A DNA stretch of 64,000 nucleotides from an uncultured Alphaproteobacteria bacterium (GCA_902625475.1 CACOBR010000003.1:62001-126000); one strand, 5' to 3'; counted from the first letter of the stretch, positions 26,100-35,461 are shown. The notes: a model not told the origin generated them from the letters alone. A program made the numbers and translations.

Positions 26100-27287
26100 C
26101 TATTTGTGGTCAAGTGCTCTACCCATTTTTCGATAATACTCTTGTGCTGCTGCAACGCCCGACCCAGCTTCAACCTCCATAATGCCTACATCTCGCATTG
26201 CCATTTCAGCTCCAGATATTGCACTAATAAGCATTAACTCATTCAAGTCGCCCAAGTGCCCTATTCTGAATAGTTTTCCTGCAACGACGGACAGTCCTGC
26301 ACCTAGGCTTAATCCATAACGGTGATAAGCGTGTTTGATTACCCGGTTTGCATCTTTGCCCTCAGGAACTAGAATAGCTGTTACGGTGTCAGAATACCAT
26401 TGGGGTTCCTTCGCACAAAGAGATAGTCCCCAAGCGGATACAGCTTGTCTGACCCCTTCTGCTAGAAAAGAATGCCTTGCGAAGATATTTTCCAAACCTT
26501 CATCAAAGATCCTATCTAACGAGGCTCGCAAACCACGGAGAAGGCTCATTGGTGGTGTATAAGGAAAATAACCTGTAGCGTTTGTTTTTACCATATCTCC
26601 AAAATCAAAATAGCATCTTCGCATGGAAGCGTTTTCAGATGCTTTTATAGCTTTCTGACTGGCAGCCATAATTGCTAAGCCAGCTGGTAGCATAAACCCT
26701 TTCTGGGATCCTGAAACAGCTAAATCTACGCCCCATGCATCCATTTGAAAGTCTACAGACGCAATTGAACTTACACCATCCACGTATAGCATAGCGTGGT
26801 GATTGGCATCATCCATGATATTTCTGATCGCTCCTATATCAGTTTTAACACCAGTAGCAGTTTCGTTTTGTGTTGCAAGGACTGCTTTTATAGTTCCGCT
26901 TTTGTCAGCCGATAGGATTTCCCGGAACGTTTCCATCGGCATTCCTGTTCCCCACTCGCATTCTACGACCTGGACGTTTAATCCTAGTCGTTCACACATG
27001 TCTATCCAAAGATGGGAGAATTGTCCAAATCTCGCAGCAATTACCTTATCACCAGGATTAAGCGTATTAGTAACTGCGGCCTCCCAGGCTCCTGTCCCTG
27101 ATGCGGGAAAAATAAAAACCTGCCCTGAAATGGTTTTAAAAACTTTTTTAACATCATTTAACAATGGAAGAATAAACTCAGGTAAGTCGGGAGCTCTGTG
27201 ATCTTCCATAGGTACGTCCATCGCTTTTCTTATTACATCAGGTATGTTTGTTGGGCCTGGAACGAAAAGACTTTTTCTTAAAACCAT
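26100..27287 (-). CDS. Class V aminotransferase (serine/alanine-glyoxylate type)
   Basis: A 395-aa PLP enzyme of the class V group acting on glyoxylate. It opens FVPGPTNIPDVIRKAM, has FIFPASGTGAWEAAVTN for PLP binding, VDGVSSIASVDFQMDAWGVD, and the Schiff-base lysine in VSGSQKGFMLPAGLA. This set is characteristic of serine-glyoxylate, alanine-glyoxylate and aspartate-glyoxylate (BhcA) transaminases; the three cannot be separated by eye. No bhcBCD genes are adjacent. AGGAGATAAATA precedes the ATG. The upstream hydroxyacid dehydrogenase on the same strand would reduce the hydroxypyruvate or glyoxylate product. GC is higher than in its neighbours. Confidence 0.85.
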   Translation of the reverse strand: MVLRKSLFVPGPTNIPDVIRKAMDVPMEDHRAPDLPEFILPLLNDVKKVFKTISGQVFIFPASGTGAWEAAVTNTLNPGDKVIAARFGQFSHLWIDMCERLGLNVQVVECEWGTGMPMETFREILSADKSGTIKAVLATQNETATGVKTDIGAIRNIMDDANHHAMLYVDGVSSIASVDFQMDAWGVDLAVSGSQKGFMLPAGLAIMAASQKAIKASENASMRRCYFDFGDMVKTNATGYFPYTPPMSLLRGLRASLDRIFDEGLENIFARHSFLAEGVRQAVSAWGLSLCAKEPQWYSDTVTAILVPEGKDANRVIKHAYHRYGLSLGAGLSVVAGKLFRIGHLGDLNELMLISAISGAEMAMRDVGIMEVEAGSGVAAAQEYYRKMGRALDHK

Positions 27288-27633
27288 TATTTATCTCCTA
27301 AATTAAAGAAATTAAAAAGTTCCTGTCATATAGCTTGAAATAGTATGATAAAACAATAATAATTTTGTTTATTTGTTAAATTATGGACATTTTTCTTCTT
27401 TTGATCTGATCGAGTCTTTTAAATAAAATATAAACTCTGAAAAGTTTTCTCTTATGTATTTAGACGCAAAACAACACTTTGGAAAACTATCAATAAAAGT
27501 TTTCACTTAAAAATCCAGGTCTTTCTTAAATCGCTTTGGTATTAAAAAAACTTTCAATTTAAAATCCAATCTAGTTTTGAGCATAACCTTAATAAAATAA
27601 ATTGCATTCATAAAGACATCGAATTTGTCAAGT
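27288..27633. other. Intergenic gap without recognisable genes
   Basis: The 346 bases between the aminotransferase and the hydroxyacid dehydrogenase are AT-rich. Apart from the aminotransferase ribosome site at its left edge I see no ORF, repeat copy, or strong hairpin. It presumably contains the aminotransferase promoter on the minus strand. Confidence 0.5.
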
Positions 27634-28587
27634 TCAAACCAAATTTGGAGGTGATCTACCTTTTAAAAAATTCGCTATGTTTTCTAAAGCCATCATTCCC
27701 ATCTCAGTCCTTACTTCAAGAGAGGCAGTCCCTAGATGTGGCAAAAGCGTTACATTATCCATCCCCAATAATACTTCTGGTATCTTTGGTTCAAACTCAT
27801 AGACATCTAAACCAGCACCTCCAATATCTCCATTTTTTAAAGACTCAATAAGATCTATTTCAGCAATCACATCCCCTCTAGAAATATTCACTAGTATTGA
27901 ATGAGATTTCATAGTGCTAAAAATTCTTCGATTGATAAGATGCCTAGTGGCTTTCCCTCCTGGCACTGCTATGAATACAACATCTGCTTTATTTGCTGCT
28001 TCCTCGACATTTTGAAAGTAGGTAGCAGGAAAATCAAGGTTCTTGCTTGATCGACTATTATAAATAATGTCCATTCCAAAACCAAAATGGCACCGATGAG
28101 CTATAGCCTTACCAATTCGACCCATTCCAATTATAGCAGCAGTTTTTCCGCTAACATGATATCCTAGCATCTGAGTAGGATGCCAGCCTTCCCACTTTCC
28201 TTTTCTCACAAGCCTTTCTCCTTCACCAGCTCTCCTAGCCGTCATTAACATTAGCGTCAAAGCTACATCAGCTGTAGCATCAGTAACTGCTCCGGGGGTG
28301 TTAGTCACAATTACACCGTTTTCTTTTGCAGCTGCAACAGCGATATGATTGTAACCTACTCCAAAATTAGCCAATAATTTGCATCTAATTTTGGTAACTT
28401 TTTGGAAGATTGATTCTGAAAACAGATCACCCAATGTTGGTAATATTATGTCAAAGTTTTGAAGAGCTTCGGTCATTTCCTTAGTTGTGAGTGGAGAAGT
28501 CAAACTTCTGGTTGTAATTTCTCCCAAGGTTTGTGCTTTCTTGAGAACTTCAGGGGGCAGTGGCCTAGTGATAAAAATTTTATTCAA
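27634..28587 (-). CDS. D-2-hydroxyacid dehydrogenase (glyoxylate/hydroxypyruvate reductase-like)
   Basis: A 317-aa NAD(P)-dependent reductase. The dinucleotide fold carries GMGRIGKAIAHRC, the substrate Arg is in VNISRGDVI, the Glu in GLDVYEFEP, and the catalytic His in LLPHLGTAS. These are the features of the GyaR/GhrB-type reductases that reduce glyoxylate and hydroxypyruvate. It lies upstream of the serine/alanine-glyoxylate aminotransferase on the same strand, which supports a shared job in glyoxylate-serine-glycerate interconversion. The gap of 346 bases makes one transcript uncertain. Confidence 0.88.
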   Translation of the reverse strand: MNKIFITRPLPPEVLKKAQTLGEITTRSLTSPLTTKEMTEALQNFDIILPTLGDLFSESIFQKVTKIRCKLLANFGVGYNHIAVAAAKENGVIVTNTPGAVTDATADVALTLMLMTARRAGEGERLVRKGKWEGWHPTQMLGYHVSGKTAAIIGMGRIGKAIAHRCHFGFGMDIIYNSRSSKNLDFPATYFQNVEEAANKADVVFIAVPGGKATRHLINRRIFSTMKSHSILVNISRGDVIAEIDLIESLKNGDIGGAGLDVYEFEPKIPEVLLGMDNVTLLPHLGTASLEVRTEMGMMALENIANFLKGRSPPNLV

Positions 28588-28734
28588 TATATACTCCTTT
28601 AGCGTTTTATGTTACTCAAGATTATTAATTTTTTGAATAATGGAAAAATATCAAGGCGTCAAAGTTATTTAATTATATTGATCATTTAGCCAAAGATTCC
28701 GACGTTTAGAGCTTAAAGCCTTCAGGTATTCTAA

Positions 28735-28878
28735 GAATGTTTTTACAAATTAGATTATGGCAAAGTAATAACAAACTCATTATATACTCCAAGCGCCAAA
28801 GAACTAGCTGTTAAAATTGAAATTCAAATCTTGAATTTATATGACATACCACAACTTAAAATAATATTAGGAATTTAA
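28735..28878 (+). pseudogene. Possible gene fragment
   Basis: A 47-codon open frame without a start codon has protein-like sequence (YKLDYGKVITNSLYTPSAKE, then IQILNLYDIPQLKIILG). It could be the C-terminal remnant of a lost gene on the plus strand. I cannot name the family. It lies in the 609-base gap 28588-29196, which otherwise holds repeat copy I and AT-rich sequence. Confidence 0.25.
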
Positions 28879-28934
28879 ATTACTTAATTCCATAGAATAC
28901 ACCTGCATAATTTTCCTTAGAACCAGAGCAATAT

Positions 28935-28990
28935 GATAATCCCCGAGGGTTACCCTAAAAACCATGGCCTATCATAAGCAAGAAATATGA
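28935..28990 (+). repeat. Dispersed repeat, copy I (decayed)
   Basis: A degraded copy reads ATAATCCCCGAGGGTTACCCTAAAAACCATGGCCTATCATAAGCAAG. The order of GAGGGT, ACCC, AAAAACCAT, GCCTAT and AGCAAG is kept; the left arm and the end are lost. Confidence 0.7.
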
Positions 28991-29196
28991 ATGAAGAAGA
29001 GTCTAAAGGAAAATTATTCTTTTTATTTTAAAAAGAAATCACCACGCCAGGCTTTTCAACTGGTTTTGAAGCATGAGGGGAAAAAATCTTTTTAGTAACT
29101 AAAAATTCTTCTATCTCCATTGTATACCACTTCTTTTATTATGCTTTTTTACGTCTGATTTGAACCAAAATGCAACTCTCATTCAAAGGTATATTT

Positions 29197-30099
29197 TCAA
29201 ATTATGAGAACTAATATCATGACGCTTATTGCCAAAAAACCTACACCTACAAATTCGCGCACCGTAAGTTTTTCGTGAAAAAAGAAATATCCAACTGCCA
29301 TGCTGAGCAAAATTTCAATTTGTCCAACAGCTTTGACGTAGGCTGCATTTTGAACGCTAAAGGCGGTAAACCATCCAAATGACCCCCCCATGCTAGTCAA
29401 TCCTATCCAAACAGCACTTTTGCGTGCTTTCCAAACAGCGGTTAATTGACCTGGTTCGCGTAGATAAATCCAGACACCCAACAAGACCACCTGCAATGTC
29501 ACAACCCAAAGCAGTGTGATCATAGCCGTTGTCATTGCAGATGGCATGGATACCTCCAAAGTGGCACCGCGATAAGCAACTGCTGATATGGCAAAAAGGA
29601 AACCTGACATAATTCCAAGCCCTGTAGCGCGGTTGAAAAACCGATGTGTCTGCGCTTCGCTGACATTGGTCTGATCAGAAAGCATTAAGACGCCCAAGAG
29701 TCCAATTAAAATGGCGCCAAGACCTTCCAATGAAACCCCCTCTTGTAAAAGAATAATGCTGACAAGAACGGCCTGAAGAACTTCTGTTTTTTTGAAAGTG
29801 ATCCCAACGGCAAAGTTTCGCGATTTAAATAGGGCCACAACGCAGACTGTTGCGAGAATTTGCGCTACCCCTCCGAGGCTAGCATAAATCCAGAACCAAA
29901 ATGATAACTCGGGTGGCTCTGTGCCACTTTTCAGAAAATAAAAAGACACCAACCCCCACAGAAACGGTGCAGAATAGCAAAAGCGGGAAAAGGTTGCACC
30001 TGCCGTAGATAACTTTGTTTGGCTCAACACTTTTTGCAACATAAAGCGTACTGTTTGTAAGGTCGCCGCCATAAGGCTGGCAAGAATCCAAAGTTTCAT
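29197..30099 (-). CDS. EamA/DMT-family transporter
   Basis: A 300-aa inner-membrane protein with about ten helices in two EamA halves, opening MKLWILASLMAATLQTVRFM and ending VGFLAISVMILVLII. The second half has the typical GGSFGWFTAFSVQNAAYVKAVGQIE-type segment. The exported substrate is unknown; DMT proteins carry amino acids, nucleosides or other metabolites. The gene's GC, about 47-50 percent in sampled lines, is far above the surrounding roughly one third, and codon choice differs, so recent horizontal acquisition is likely. It is a single-gene unit between repeat copies I and J. Confidence 0.88.
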   Translation of the reverse strand: MKLWILASLMAATLQTVRFMLQKVLSQTKLSTAGATFSRFCYSAPFLWGLVSFYFLKSGTEPPELSFWFWIYASLGGVAQILATVCVVALFKSRNFAVGITFKKTEVLQAVLVSIILLQEGVSLEGLGAILIGLLGVLMLSDQTNVSEAQTHRFFNRATGLGIMSGFLFAISAVAYRGATLEVSMPSAMTTAMITLLWVVTLQVVLLGVWIYLREPGQLTAVWKARKSAVWIGLTSMGGSFGWFTAFSVQNAAYVKAVGQIEILLSMAVGYFFFHEKLTVREFVGVGFLAISVMILVLII

Positions 30100-30149
30100 G
30101 TGAACAGCTAAACGCTATTTCACTGGGTTTGGCAAGAGTGGATCCTACA

Positions 30150-30270
30150 CATTAAAAATATGATACTTATGAAACTCATGTCACCCGCCCCTAAGATATA
30201 TCCTTGATGGCAACACAAAAACCATAGCAAATTATTAGCAAGTGCCACAGCTCATATATTTTGGTTGGAA
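30150..30270 (+). repeat. Dispersed repeat, copy J
   Basis: The copy has three degenerate 9-mers (TATGATACT TATGAAACT CATGTCACC), the core CGCCCCTAAGATATATCCTTGATGG, AACACAAAAACCATAGC and the right arm AATTATTAGCAAGTGCCACAGCTCATATATTTTGG. It lies between the GC-rich transporter and the SDR gene. Confidence 0.85.
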
Positions 30271-30342
30271 AAAATAATTATTAACTATTTAATAGTTCAA
30301 AATTTATTTTTGTAATCATTATTGAATTTAAAGGTAATTAAC

Positions 30343-31071
30343 ATGAATAATCTTAAAGAAAAAAAAGCCTTAATAATAGGAGCTAGTGGTGGAATGGGGA
30401 CTGCTGTGGCATCGATGCTTTCAAAAAATGGTGTTCATTGTTTCTTAGTTGGACGAAGTCAAGAAAAACTGAATGATATTTTTTCAAGTTGTTCTTCATA
30501 TGGAAACCCTTGTTTTATGTTCTCATGTGATATTTCAAATATGACTGAAATTAAAAAATGTTCAGAAAATGCAATTAAAAGTCTTGGTGGATTGAATTTT
30601 CTTATTCATTGTGCTGGCAATTATAATAAAGCTTTAGCTGATGAATGTGATCTAGAAATTTGGGATAAAATAATAGATACAAATTTGCGTAGTACTTATC
30701 ATTTTGCAAGAAACGTTCTTCCAGAAATAAATAAAAATTCTGGTGGTGCTGTAATTAGAATTAATTCAAGAGATGCTCCATATACTGGGATAGGCATCCA
30801 AACGTCTCAGAAACGAGGTATTGATGGATATATGGAAGTATTATTTGAGGATGTTAGAGAATATGGAACAAAAGTCTGCACAATTAATCCAGGATTTGTT
30901 GATACCTCTATGGTTAACCCTGAACGATTAAATCCTGAACTTATGATGCAACCGAATGATATAGCTGAAGCAGTTAATTTTGTTCTTAATACTTCAGAAA
31001 CTGCCTGTCCAACTGAAATATTAATACAGCCGCAGCGATCTCCATGGAAGAAAGCTGATATGCACATATAA
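30343..31071 (+). CDS. Short-chain dehydrogenase/reductase lacking the catalytic Tyr
   Basis: An SDR-fold protein of 242 aa. The cofactor motif is LIIGASGGMGTAVA, the fold-stabilising motif is FLIHCAGNYNKA, and the catalytic Ser appears in IRINSRDAP. Where classical SDRs have YxxxK the sequence reads QTSQKRG: the Lys is kept but the Tyr is Gln. The reaction is thus questionable. The end of the fold (NPGFVDTSMVNPE) is normal. I take the ATG at 30343, with AAGG eight bases upstream, instead of the TTG at 30322. Repeat copy K starts at its stop codon. Confidence 0.8.
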   Translation: MNNLKEKKALIIGASGGMGTAVASMLSKNGVHCFLVGRSQEKLNDIFSSCSSYGNPCFMFSCDISNMTEIKKCSENAIKSLGGLNFLIHCAGNYNKALADECDLEIWDKIIDTNLRSTYHFARNVLPEINKNSGGAVIRINSRDAPYTGIGIQTSQKRGIDGYMEVLFEDVREYGTKVCTINPGFVDTSMVNPERLNPELMMQPNDIAEAVNFVLNTSETACPTEILIQPQRSPWKKADMHI

Positions 31072-31165
31072 CATACACCCCTAAGACATATCTTTGAGGG
31101 TAGAGCAAAAACCATAGCCTATTTTACCAAATACGACTGCTAACACATTTTGGTTTGGGGTGGGT
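31070..31165 (+). repeat. Dispersed repeat, copy K
   Basis: Starting at the SDR stop codon: ACACCCCTAAGACATATCTTTGAGGGTAGAGCAAAAACCATAGCCTATTTTACCAAATACGACTGCTAACACATTTTGGTTTGGGG. Core and right arm are well preserved, and the left arm is lost. It fills a third of the 333-base gap 31072-31404; the remainder is AT-rich with nothing recognised. Confidence 0.85.
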
Positions 31166-31404
31166 TGGTTTTTTTATTATTTAAAGTCAAAAATAACACA
31201 TCAAGGTTGAATTTAGTTATATTAAAATCAAAATTTACTCATCCAAAATAAAATCTTACGTCAGGTAATGGTTGCTGCCAACAAAATATTTTACTTTATT
31301 AGTTGAGCCAGCTTTAGTCAGCATAGGTAGTTTTAGAAATTTAATTATACCTAAATCTTTTAAAAATTTACGAAAATTAATTCTTGATATGGGGGAAATA
31401 AATA

Positions 31405-31839
31405 ATGGAACAAGAACTAAGTATTTTAGCTTATAACAGTGGTAATCAGATAACAGTAGGCATATACAGTGTGCTTACAGTTATTCTTGCTTTCATAGCG
31501 TTAAGAGTGGCTAGATTTTCTCAAGGCACACATATAGCTGGAAAAGTAATATCTTCAATTTTTGGAATAATGAGTTGTTTTTTTATTCTAGACGTACAGT
31601 CCTTTAGACATTTTTGGAATGATGTAACTGCGACTTACTTAGCAAAAGCAAAAGATAACGGCATTGAATTGTCTACATTTGCATCTAATTTTGTTGAACA
31701 ATCTGGTTTGTCCGGGAATGATATAGTTACCAGGAGTCTTTTTAATGACATTCCACTTTTAGTATTTGTTTTAGTATTATTACTGATAGTGCTTGGTACA
31801 ATTTGGGGACCAAAAATAAATTTTGGAAATGACAATTAA
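31405..31839 (+). CDS. Hypothetical membrane protein
   Basis: A 144-aa protein with three predicted membrane segments: residues about 17-37 (VGIYSVLTVILAFIALRVA), 46-63 (VISSIFGIMSCFFILD) and 117-136 (IPLLVFVLVLLLIVLGTIW), with a soluble loop of about 50 residues between the last two. GGGGGAAAT lies just before the ATG. I do not recognise a family. It stands alone between repeat copies K and L. Confidence 0.65.
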   Translation: MEQELSILAYNSGNQITVGIYSVLTVILAFIALRVARFSQGTHIAGKVISSIFGIMSCFFILDVQSFRHFWNDVTATYLAKAKDNGIELSTFASNFVEQSGLSGNDIVTRSLFNDIPLLVFVLVLLLIVLGTIWGPKINFGNDN

Positions 31840-31969
31840 TAACTCTGACAATACAATATTTGTAGATACTATAAATGGTAGAATACTTAATTTACTCATA
31901 ATTATTTATACCAATCTTCTTGTTTTTATAAATAGGGTGAAAAGTTTAAATAAAATCTAGATTGTTTTG

Positions 31970-32110
31970 GTTTTAACATAACTAACATAACACCTACTCC
32001 TAAGACGTATCCTTGGGGGTAGGATACCACAAAAACCTATTATTATTTTAGTAAGTACTACCGCTCACATATTTTGGTTGTAAAGTTAAGGAAGTCTGAT
32101 CTTTTCAGAT
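31970..32110 (+). repeat. Dispersed repeat, copy L
   Basis: The copy has decayed direct repeats (TAACATAAC TAACATAAC), the core CTACTCCTAAGACGTATCCTTGGGGGTAGGATACCACAAAAACC, and the right arm TTAGTAAGTACTACCGCTCACATATTTTGGTTG. It shares GGTAGGATACC with copy M, which suggests a subfamily. It fills much of the 334-base gap 31840-32173. Confidence 0.85.
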
Positions 32111-32173
32111 AAAAATTTTTGAGTCATTATTAAAAACTAATGAGAATCTTGTGTATATGTGTTCTTTTAGTAA

Positions 32174-33289
32174 ATGAGGAGTCTTCGATTGAACAAAGGG
32201 AATGAGGCATATGAAATCGTACGTGTCTTTTCTAAGATGGGCATTCACCGCACTGGAACGCAGGGAGACCACAACACATTGTGTTGGCTTGGTTCTGAGT
32301 TGGCAGTCGATGGAGCGGATGTTTCATTTCAGAAGTTCCCATACCATCATTTCGATGCTGAGCTGAGTGTTTGGAGCGCAGGTAAATCAATCGAAGCAGA
32401 GGCGCTTTACTATTCGTTCACTGGGCAACGTAATCTGAGCAATCTTGCAACTGGTGTTGTCGATGCACATGGAGGTGAAGACGTGATTTCCCGTGAGATT
32501 GGTTGTATGGTTGCTGCTAGGAAAGAAGATGGCTTTGATGGGCTAGTTCTTGCAACGAGATGTCCCACAGGAGATTTATGCGCGATTAATCGGGATCATA
32601 AAATGGATCTAGAGTTCCCAGTTGTTCTTGTTGCACAGGATAATCTGAACAAAATCAAAACCAGCAGTGCTGAAATATTTTTCACAGCTTCAGTTCAGAA
32701 ACGCATGGCAAGAAATGTAATAGCTCGCTTTTCTGGTCCAACTGGTGCCCAAAGAGTTATCGTGACGACACCAATATCGGGCTGGTTTAGGTGTGCTGGA
32801 GAAAGAGGGTGTGGATTGGCTATTGCGATCTTCGTGTCTAGGCAGCTATCAAAAAGTTTTGCAGTCGATCTTCTGCTCACAAGCGGCCATGAGCTTGGTA
32901 TGTGTGGTGGATACCATTTAGCTCAAAACTACAACGCTAAACCTAAATGTGTGCTTCATCTCGGATCTTGTATCGCTAATTTCGATGCAAAGACGACCGC
33001 TATCTGTTCTACCAATTCCGTGACAGCTGGGCATATTGCTAGCGCTTTAAAAAGGCTTGGCATCAAATTGGTAAATCTGTCTGATCCTACCAATAAGGAA
33101 AATTGGGTCGGAGAATCGATGTGTTGGGTGTCAAATAATTGGCCAATACTTTCAATAGCTGGACTGTCCCCCCATTTTCACGCTCGTAGCGATCTACCAG
33201 AAGTCGTGACTAATCCAGGTCTTCTTGGTACAGCGATTGAAGTCATTATGGATTCTATACTAGCACTAGCTAACCAAGGGAAAACTTAA
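32174..33289 (+). CDS. M28-peptidase-like protein, catalytic ligands altered
   Basis: A 371-aa cytoplasmic protein that follows the M28 aminopeptidase plan: an early HRTGTQGDHNTLCWLGSEL helix, TSGHELGMCGGYHLA where M28 enzymes have the EE-G-L-G-S block, and SPHFHARSDLPEVV where they have the last His ligand. The usual His-Asp-Ser block near residue 190 reads TTPISGWFRCAGERGCG, so at least two metal ligands seem missing. Function is unknown. GC is about 50 percent in sampled lines, well above the neighbours, pointing to horizontal acquisition. Repeat copies L and M flank it. Confidence 0.55.
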   Translation: MRSLRLNKGNEAYEIVRVFSKMGIHRTGTQGDHNTLCWLGSELAVDGADVSFQKFPYHHFDAELSVWSAGKSIEAEALYYSFTGQRNLSNLATGVVDAHGGEDVISREIGCMVAARKEDGFDGLVLATRCPTGDLCAINRDHKMDLEFPVVLVAQDNLNKIKTSSAEIFFTASVQKRMARNVIARFSGPTGAQRVIVTTPISGWFRCAGERGCGLAIAIFVSRQLSKSFAVDLLLTSGHELGMCGGYHLAQNYNAKPKCVLHLGSCIANFDAKTTAICSTNSVTAGHIASALKRLGIKLVNLSDPTNKENWVGESMCWVSNNWPILSIAGLSPHFHARSDLPEVVTNPGLLGTAIEVIMDSILALANQGKT

Positions 33290-33454
33290 ATGTTAAAATA
33301 GTTCGTGCCATAGCAGTCTGTTTAGTGAATAACCCTAACATTTAGTTTTCAGTATTCGTGGTCCCCAAGTTCACACGATTTATTCAGAATCCCATGACTT
33401 TAAATTAACCGATAGGACACAATCCTGAGGCTTTCATGAGTCATGAAGAGCGTA

Positions 33455-33530
33455 TCAGAAGGTAGGATACCCCAAACACGATAGCCTATATTAGCAAGTA
33501 CTTCTGCTAACACATTTTTGTTTGGATAAG
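33455..33530 (+). repeat. Dispersed repeat, copy M (right half)
   Basis: GGTAGGATACCCCAAACACGATAGCCTATATTAGCAAGTACTTCTGCTAACACATTTTTGTTTGG matches the right half of the family; the left part (ATCCTGAGGCTTTCATGAG) is barely recognisable. It lies in the 339-base gap before the cyclase gene; the rest of the gap shows nothing else. Confidence 0.8.
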
Positions 33531-33628
33531 TAAAGCTAATGATTAAAATATGAATCATAGCCTTAACGTAACGTCATGTTTGAAGTAAATAGTGGCTTTA
33601 CCTAACATCTTTTTAAATGGGGAAGTTA

Positions 33629-35461
33629 ATGGCTGAAAAAGAAATAGATCGTAAAGTCGCAATTATTTTAGCTACGGATGTTGTTAATTATAGTAAACAC
33701 ATGGAAGCTAATGAGAGTGAGTCGGTTAAGAACCTTCGTGCCTGTGAGCTTATCTTACAAAAATTTATAAAAAAACATGATGGTCGTCTTTTTAATTCTG
33801 GAGGTGACTCTTTCTTTATTGAATTTCCAAGTGCTGTGGAAGCGGTTGAATGCGCAGTAGCTTTTCAAAAGGATATTAAGAAAAGAAATAGTTCTGATAT
33901 AATCACAGTTCCTTTAGAGTTCAGAATAGGGATTAGTATGGGAGATGTGATTAAAGAGAAAGAAAATCTCTTAGGCGATGGTGTAAATATAGCTGCTCGG
34001 TTAGAAGCTTTAGCTCAAAGAAATGGGATAACTATTTCAAAAAACATCTATGATTTAGTTAAAGCAAAAACTTCTCATCAATATAATGACTTAGGTATTC
34101 AAAAGGTTAAAAAGAATGAATTTCACGCTTATGATATTCTCATTGACCCATCACAAAAAAGAAAAATTAAAACGCAAAAATCGAATAAGCCTCTTTTAGC
34201 AATAGCAGCCTCTTTTCTAGTGATAGCAGTTGTAAGTTTTTTATATATAACCCAAGTAAATAAATCGAAATCTACTTCAGATATTTCTTCATTGAATACT
34301 ATATTAGTATACCCTTTTAAAAATATTACTGATCCTGAAAATAAAAATAGATTTAGTGAGGCATTAACAGAAAGTATGATAGGTAGTTTGTCCAGATATA
34401 AAGGAATTAGGACTTTATCTAGTAGTACTAGTTTTTTTGTCAAAGAAAATGAAATGAGTCCCAGTGAAATTTTTAATAAATATGCAGTAAATTTTATAGT
34501 TACAGGCTCAATTCAAACATTTGGCGATAACTCAAGGATAAATTTAGAACTTACTGATGCCAAAAAAAATACTGTTGTTTGGTCAAATAAAATAGATTTT
34601 GAAATATCAGATATATTTAAAGCTCAAGAAAAAATAGGAAATGAGATTTTAGAATATTTACAAATTAATCTTGTGGCAGGATCTGGAACATTTGCTGAAA
34701 AGTTAGGAACACCCGAAAGGCTTATACTATCATTAAATGCAAGGGATGAGTGGAGAAAATTTAATCCTGAAGGATTTAATAAGTATAACGAGTTAACAAA
34801 CCAATTAGCTGAACAAATTGGTGAAGATAACCCCTTTATAATTCTTAACAGAGCATATGGTCTATTTCAAAAACTACGAATAGGATTATCAGAAGAACCT
34901 TCAAAGGATATTGAAAAACTTGATAAACTTTTAGACGACGTATTGGAATCAGATCTAAGAGTTAATGCATTACATTTTAAAGGGATTGTTGAACTTGTTT
35001 TCCTTTCAAAAGATTGTGATGTTGCAAAAGATTATGCAAAACAGGCGATTGAATTAGGAAGAACAGTTGATGCATATACAACAACAGGTACAATTTATTT
35101 TTTATGCAAAGATTATGATCTTTCTATCAAGAGTTTCAGAAACGCACTTGCTGTGGTTCCTAATGATAATGGTTGGTTTATTACAAGATATTTAGTTCCT
35201 TCAATGTATAGAGGTGGTTATATAGACGGAATTAAAACAATATTAGAACCTATAATTGATGCTACAGATATGCCTGCCAATTTATTAGCTTATTACTCAT
35301 TTATAAAAGTAAAAGAAGGCGATTTAGATTCAGCAAAATTATATTTTAAAAGAGCAAAGAATAGGGGTTTAACAAAAAAATATTTAACTAGATACGAAAT
35401 GGATGAAAACACATTTAGTGAATTTAAGAGTGAGTTAAAAATAATTGGTGAAATAGAATAA
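33629..35461 (+). CDS. Class III adenylate/guanylate cyclase with membrane helix and TPR-like C-terminus
   Basis: A roughly 610-aa signalling protein. Residues 1-170 are a class III nucleotide cyclase domain with metal-binding Asp in ILATDVVNYSKHM and NSGGDSFFIEF and the block GDGVNIAARLEALA. A single membrane helix (LAIAASFLVIAVVSFLYI) near residue 190 is followed by a probably periplasmic region that starts with a FlgO/TolB-like domain (ILVYPFKNITDPENK; FIVTGSIQTFGDNSRINLEL) and then TPR-like helices. This layout is common in Rhizobiales-type cyclases. The ATG at 33629 follows GGGGAAG and is preferred over the ATG at 33617. Confidence 0.88.
   Translation: MAEKEIDRKVAIILATDVVNYSKHMEANESESVKNLRACELILQKFIKKHDGRLFNSGGDSFFIEFPSAVEAVECAVAFQKDIKKRNSSDIITVPLEFRIGISMGDVIKEKENLLGDGVNIAARLEALAQRNGITISKNIYDLVKAKTSHQYNDLGIQKVKKNEFHAYDILIDPSQKRKIKTQKSNKPLLAIAASFLVIAVVSFLYITQVNKSKSTSDISSLNTILVYPFKNITDPENKNRFSEALTESMIGSLSRYKGIRTLSSSTSFFVKENEMSPSEIFNKYAVNFIVTGSIQTFGDNSRINLELTDAKKNTVVWSNKIDFEISDIFKAQEKIGNEILEYLQINLVAGSGTFAEKLGTPERLILSLNARDEWRKFNPEGFNKYNELTNQLAEQIGEDNPFIILNRAYGLFQKLRIGLSEEPSKDIEKLDKLLDDVLESDLRVNALHFKGIVELVFLSKDCDVAKDYAKQAIELGRTVDAYTTTGTIYFLCKDYDLSIKSFRNALAVVPNDNGWFITRYLVPSMYRGGYIDGIKTILEPIIDATDMPANLLAYYSFIKVKEGDLDSAKLYFKRAKNRGLTKKYLTRYEMDENTFSEFKSELKIIGEIE

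Noticed and set aside
26803-27201. 132-aa plus-strand ORF opposite the aminotransferase
   Set aside because: Shadow ORF in a higher-GC gene where antisense stops are rarer; the minus-strand protein has all catalytic motifs.
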